Assembly: GCA_046318115.1 (NCBI GenBank)
Contig: JBKCVA010000165.1
Coordinates: 1 to 7,629, forward strand
Source of the DNA: Aquimonas sp046318115
GTDB lineage: Bacteria; Pseudomonadota; Gammaproteobacteria; Xanthomonadales; Xanthomonadaceae
DNA: 7,629 bases
Direction: 5' to 3'
The notes under the pieces are model-generated. The model ran no database searches and was not told the DNA's origin. It was given only the letters and a program-made list of their open reading frames with translations. Within the stretch, counting starts at the first letter, position 1, and each line of letters begins with the position of its first letter. Below are positions 7,150 to 7,629 of this stretch, one piece after another. The position numbers and the translations under genes are program-made.

Positions 7150-7166
7150 GTTTGAATTTCCTATAC
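7150..7166 (+). other. oriIS-like right terminus of the IS91/ISCR-type element
   Basis: GTTTGAATTTCCTATAC matches, at 16 of 17 positions, the ISCR oriIS motif as I remember it (GTTTGAACTTCCTATAC). It sits at the expected place, downstream of the transposase 3' end, preceded by a small GC inverted repeat (7124-7128 with 7140-7144) and followed almost at once by unrelated coding sequence. In this family oriIS is where the rolling-circle transposase nicks to start transfer. The exact last base of the element is unknown (about 7166-7173). A CTTG at 7174-7177 is one of the tetranucleotides (CTTG/GTTC) reported beside ori ends of IS91-like insertions, but its spacing is uncertain. Confidence 0.6.
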
Positions 7167-7168
7167 TT

Positions 7169-7384
7169 CTGGCCTTGAGCGGCTCGGCGCTCTATGCCCC
7201 GCTGGCCATCGTGCTGATCGGTGGCTTGGTGAGTTCGACGCTGCTTTCGCGGGTAGTCACGCCCTTGATGTACAAGCTGCTGCCGCCGGCCATCGACGTC
7301 GACGTCGACGTCGACGTGCCGCCGATCCTTTCGTCCCCACCGACGGCAGGCGTCGCCTCGGGGCGGTCGAACCCGACGGGCTGA
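7169..7384 (+). pseudogene. C-terminal remnant of a heavy-metal-type RND efflux pump
   Basis: About 71 residues remain. SGSALYAPLAIVLIGGLVSS, then TLLSRVVTPLMYKLLPP, is the final transmembrane helix and end of a CusA/CzcA-like RND permease, a proton-driven inner-membrane pump normally over 1000 residues long. Everything upstream is missing: the frame runs directly out of the IS91-type terminus, so the insertion (or a later deletion) removed over 90% of the gene. After the helix comes an unusual hydrophilic tail with (Asp-Val)4, then PPILSSPPTAGVASGRSNPTG. An in-frame GTG (7130) lies inside the element and a TTG at 7175, but a 70-residue piece with one helix cannot be a functional pump. It converges on the NmrA-like gene. 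Confidence 0.7.
7295..7318 (+). repeat. GACGTC hexamer repeat encoding (Asp-Val)4
   Basis: GACGTC occurs three times in tandem (7295-7312), followed by GACGTG (7313-7318). The unit is self-complementary, so the array is also a perfect palindrome (for example 7293-7314). It codes for four Asp-Val pairs in the tail of the RND remnant. Confidence 0.9.
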
Positions 7385-7396
7385 CGGAAGGCGTGC

Positions 7397-7410
7397 CCCG
7401 GCCGGCCGGG
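7397..7410. terminator. GC-only palindrome between convergent genes
   Basis: CCCGGCCGGCCGGG is a perfect 14-bp palindrome, 13 bases after the RND remnant stop and about 35 bases before the end of the convergent NmrA-like gene. It could act in both directions as a transcription-blocking structure. There is no T-run on either side, so this is weak. Confidence 0.25.
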
Positions 7411-7445
7411 TCCACCCCATTCCGGGCGCGCGATCTTCCTTGGCG

Positions 7446-7629
7446 TCAGCGCCAGACGTGGGCGTGCCCGCGGGCGAAGTCGGCGAACCGCCGGGGCGGA
7501 CGTCCGGTCAGGGTCTGCACGCCGTCGGCGATGCCTGCGCCCCAGCCGTTGCGCACGATCGCGTTCAGGCTGGTCAGCCAGTCGACGACGGCGGGCGGCA
7601 TGCCGGACGCCGCCATCGCATCGCGGGCG
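7446..7629 (-). CDS. C-terminal part of an NmrA/atypical-SDR-like NAD(P)-binding protein (partial)
   Basis: The minus strand encodes 60 residues from the right edge to a TGA at 7448-7446. They begin ARDAMAASGMPPAVVDWLTS and end GVQTLTGRPPRRFADFARGHAHVWR (two separate pieces, with LNAIVRNGWGAGIAD between). The pattern of a small helical segment (MPPxxVDWLxxLxxIVRxGWG) followed by V-x-x-L-T-G-R-x-P-R-x-F-x-x-F-A-R is typical of the C-terminus of NmrA-like NAD(P)-binding oxidoreductases or sensors. The Rossmann NAD(P)-binding part lies outside the window, so function cannot be refined. It converges on the RND remnant and ends at the expected place for the family, so it is probably an intact host gene. 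Confidence 0.7.
   Translation of the reverse strand, partial: ARDAMAASGMPPAVVDWLTSLNAIVRNGWGAGIADGVQTLTGRPPRRFADFARGHAHVWR

Larger units (their letters stand above)
5188..7168 (+). mobile_element. IS91/ISCR-like rolling-circle element with inactivated transposase; left end uncertain
   Basis: The element holds an HUH-type transposase (5350-6887, frameshifted), a 160-base 5' leader and a 280-base 3' noncoding region ending in an ori-like sequence at 7150-7166. Host coding sequence (RND pump tail) starts within about ten bases after that end, which fixes the right boundary well. The left boundary (terIS) is not recognisable; 5188 is simply the first base after the IS5 target duplication, so the true edge may be anywhere in 5188-5349 or on the other side of the IS5 element. 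Elements of this kind move by one-ended rolling-circle replication, produce no target duplication, and can carry along DNA next to the ter end. The reconstructed transposase length (509 residues) is close to those of ISCR elements. Confidence 0.7.

Noticed and set aside
6473..7155. Several open frames on both strands over the transposase C-terminus and the 3' noncoding region
   Set aside because: They are Arg-rich or Ser-rich translations without motifs, overlapping the recognisable transposase C-terminal domain or noncoding element DNA.
4003..7168. The two adjacent elements as one composite transposon
   Set aside because: The IS5 has its own inverted repeats and TGA duplication, and the IS91-type element uses an unrelated mechanism; no shared outer ends are seen.
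7130..7384. A complete small membrane protein starting at GTG 7130
   Set aside because: Its first 12 or so codons are the ori-like end of the IS91-type element, and the rest is the tail of a large RND pump. It is a truncation remnant.

Overview
The window looks like chromosomal DNA from a high-GC gammaproteobacterium. GC is high throughout, codons strongly favour G or C at the third position, and a DUF1415 gene and a type Vd patatin autotransporter sit side by side. A Xanthomonadales/Lysobacterales-type host is plausible, but this rests on general resemblance, not on a phylogenetic marker.

Layout. (1) 1-82, minus strand: the 5' end of a gene running off the left edge, with a very strong ribosome binding site, possibly an HlyD-type efflux adaptor. 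(2) 83-277: a divergent intergenic region with an AT-rich island. (3) 278-3921, plus strand: three host genes in a row. These are a six-helix TMEM175/DUF1211-like membrane protein, a DUF1415 protein that overlaps it by 4 bases (ATGA), and, 78 bases further on, a large secreted patatin-like phospholipase with a POTRA-like segment and a C-terminal outer-membrane barrel. A GC-rich hairpin follows. (4) 4003-5184: a complete IS5-family insertion sequence with 13-bp inverted repeats, a TGA target duplication and an intact DDE transposase that carries an extra N-terminal helix-turn-helix. (5) About 5188-7168: an IS91/ISCR-type rolling-circle element. Its transposase is broken by a perfect 8-bp tandem duplication, and its right end matches my recollection of the ISCR oriIS sequence. 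(6) About 7169-7384: the last ~70 codons of a heavy-metal-type RND efflux pump, joined directly to the IS91 end. (7) 7446-7629, minus strand: the C-terminus of an NmrA-like NAD(P)-binding protein, converging on the RND remnant.

How it fits together: the left half is an ordinary host cluster concerned with membrane and cell surface. From position 4003 on, the window is a junction built by transposition. An IS5 element sits directly upstream of a dead IS91-type element, and that element abuts a truncated efflux-pump gene. I found no CRISPR array, tRNA or rRNA. I found no convincing new multi-gene system; the most distinctive points are the IS91 inactivation scar and ori-like end, the fused IS5 transposase, and the atypical C-terminus of the patatin autotransporter.
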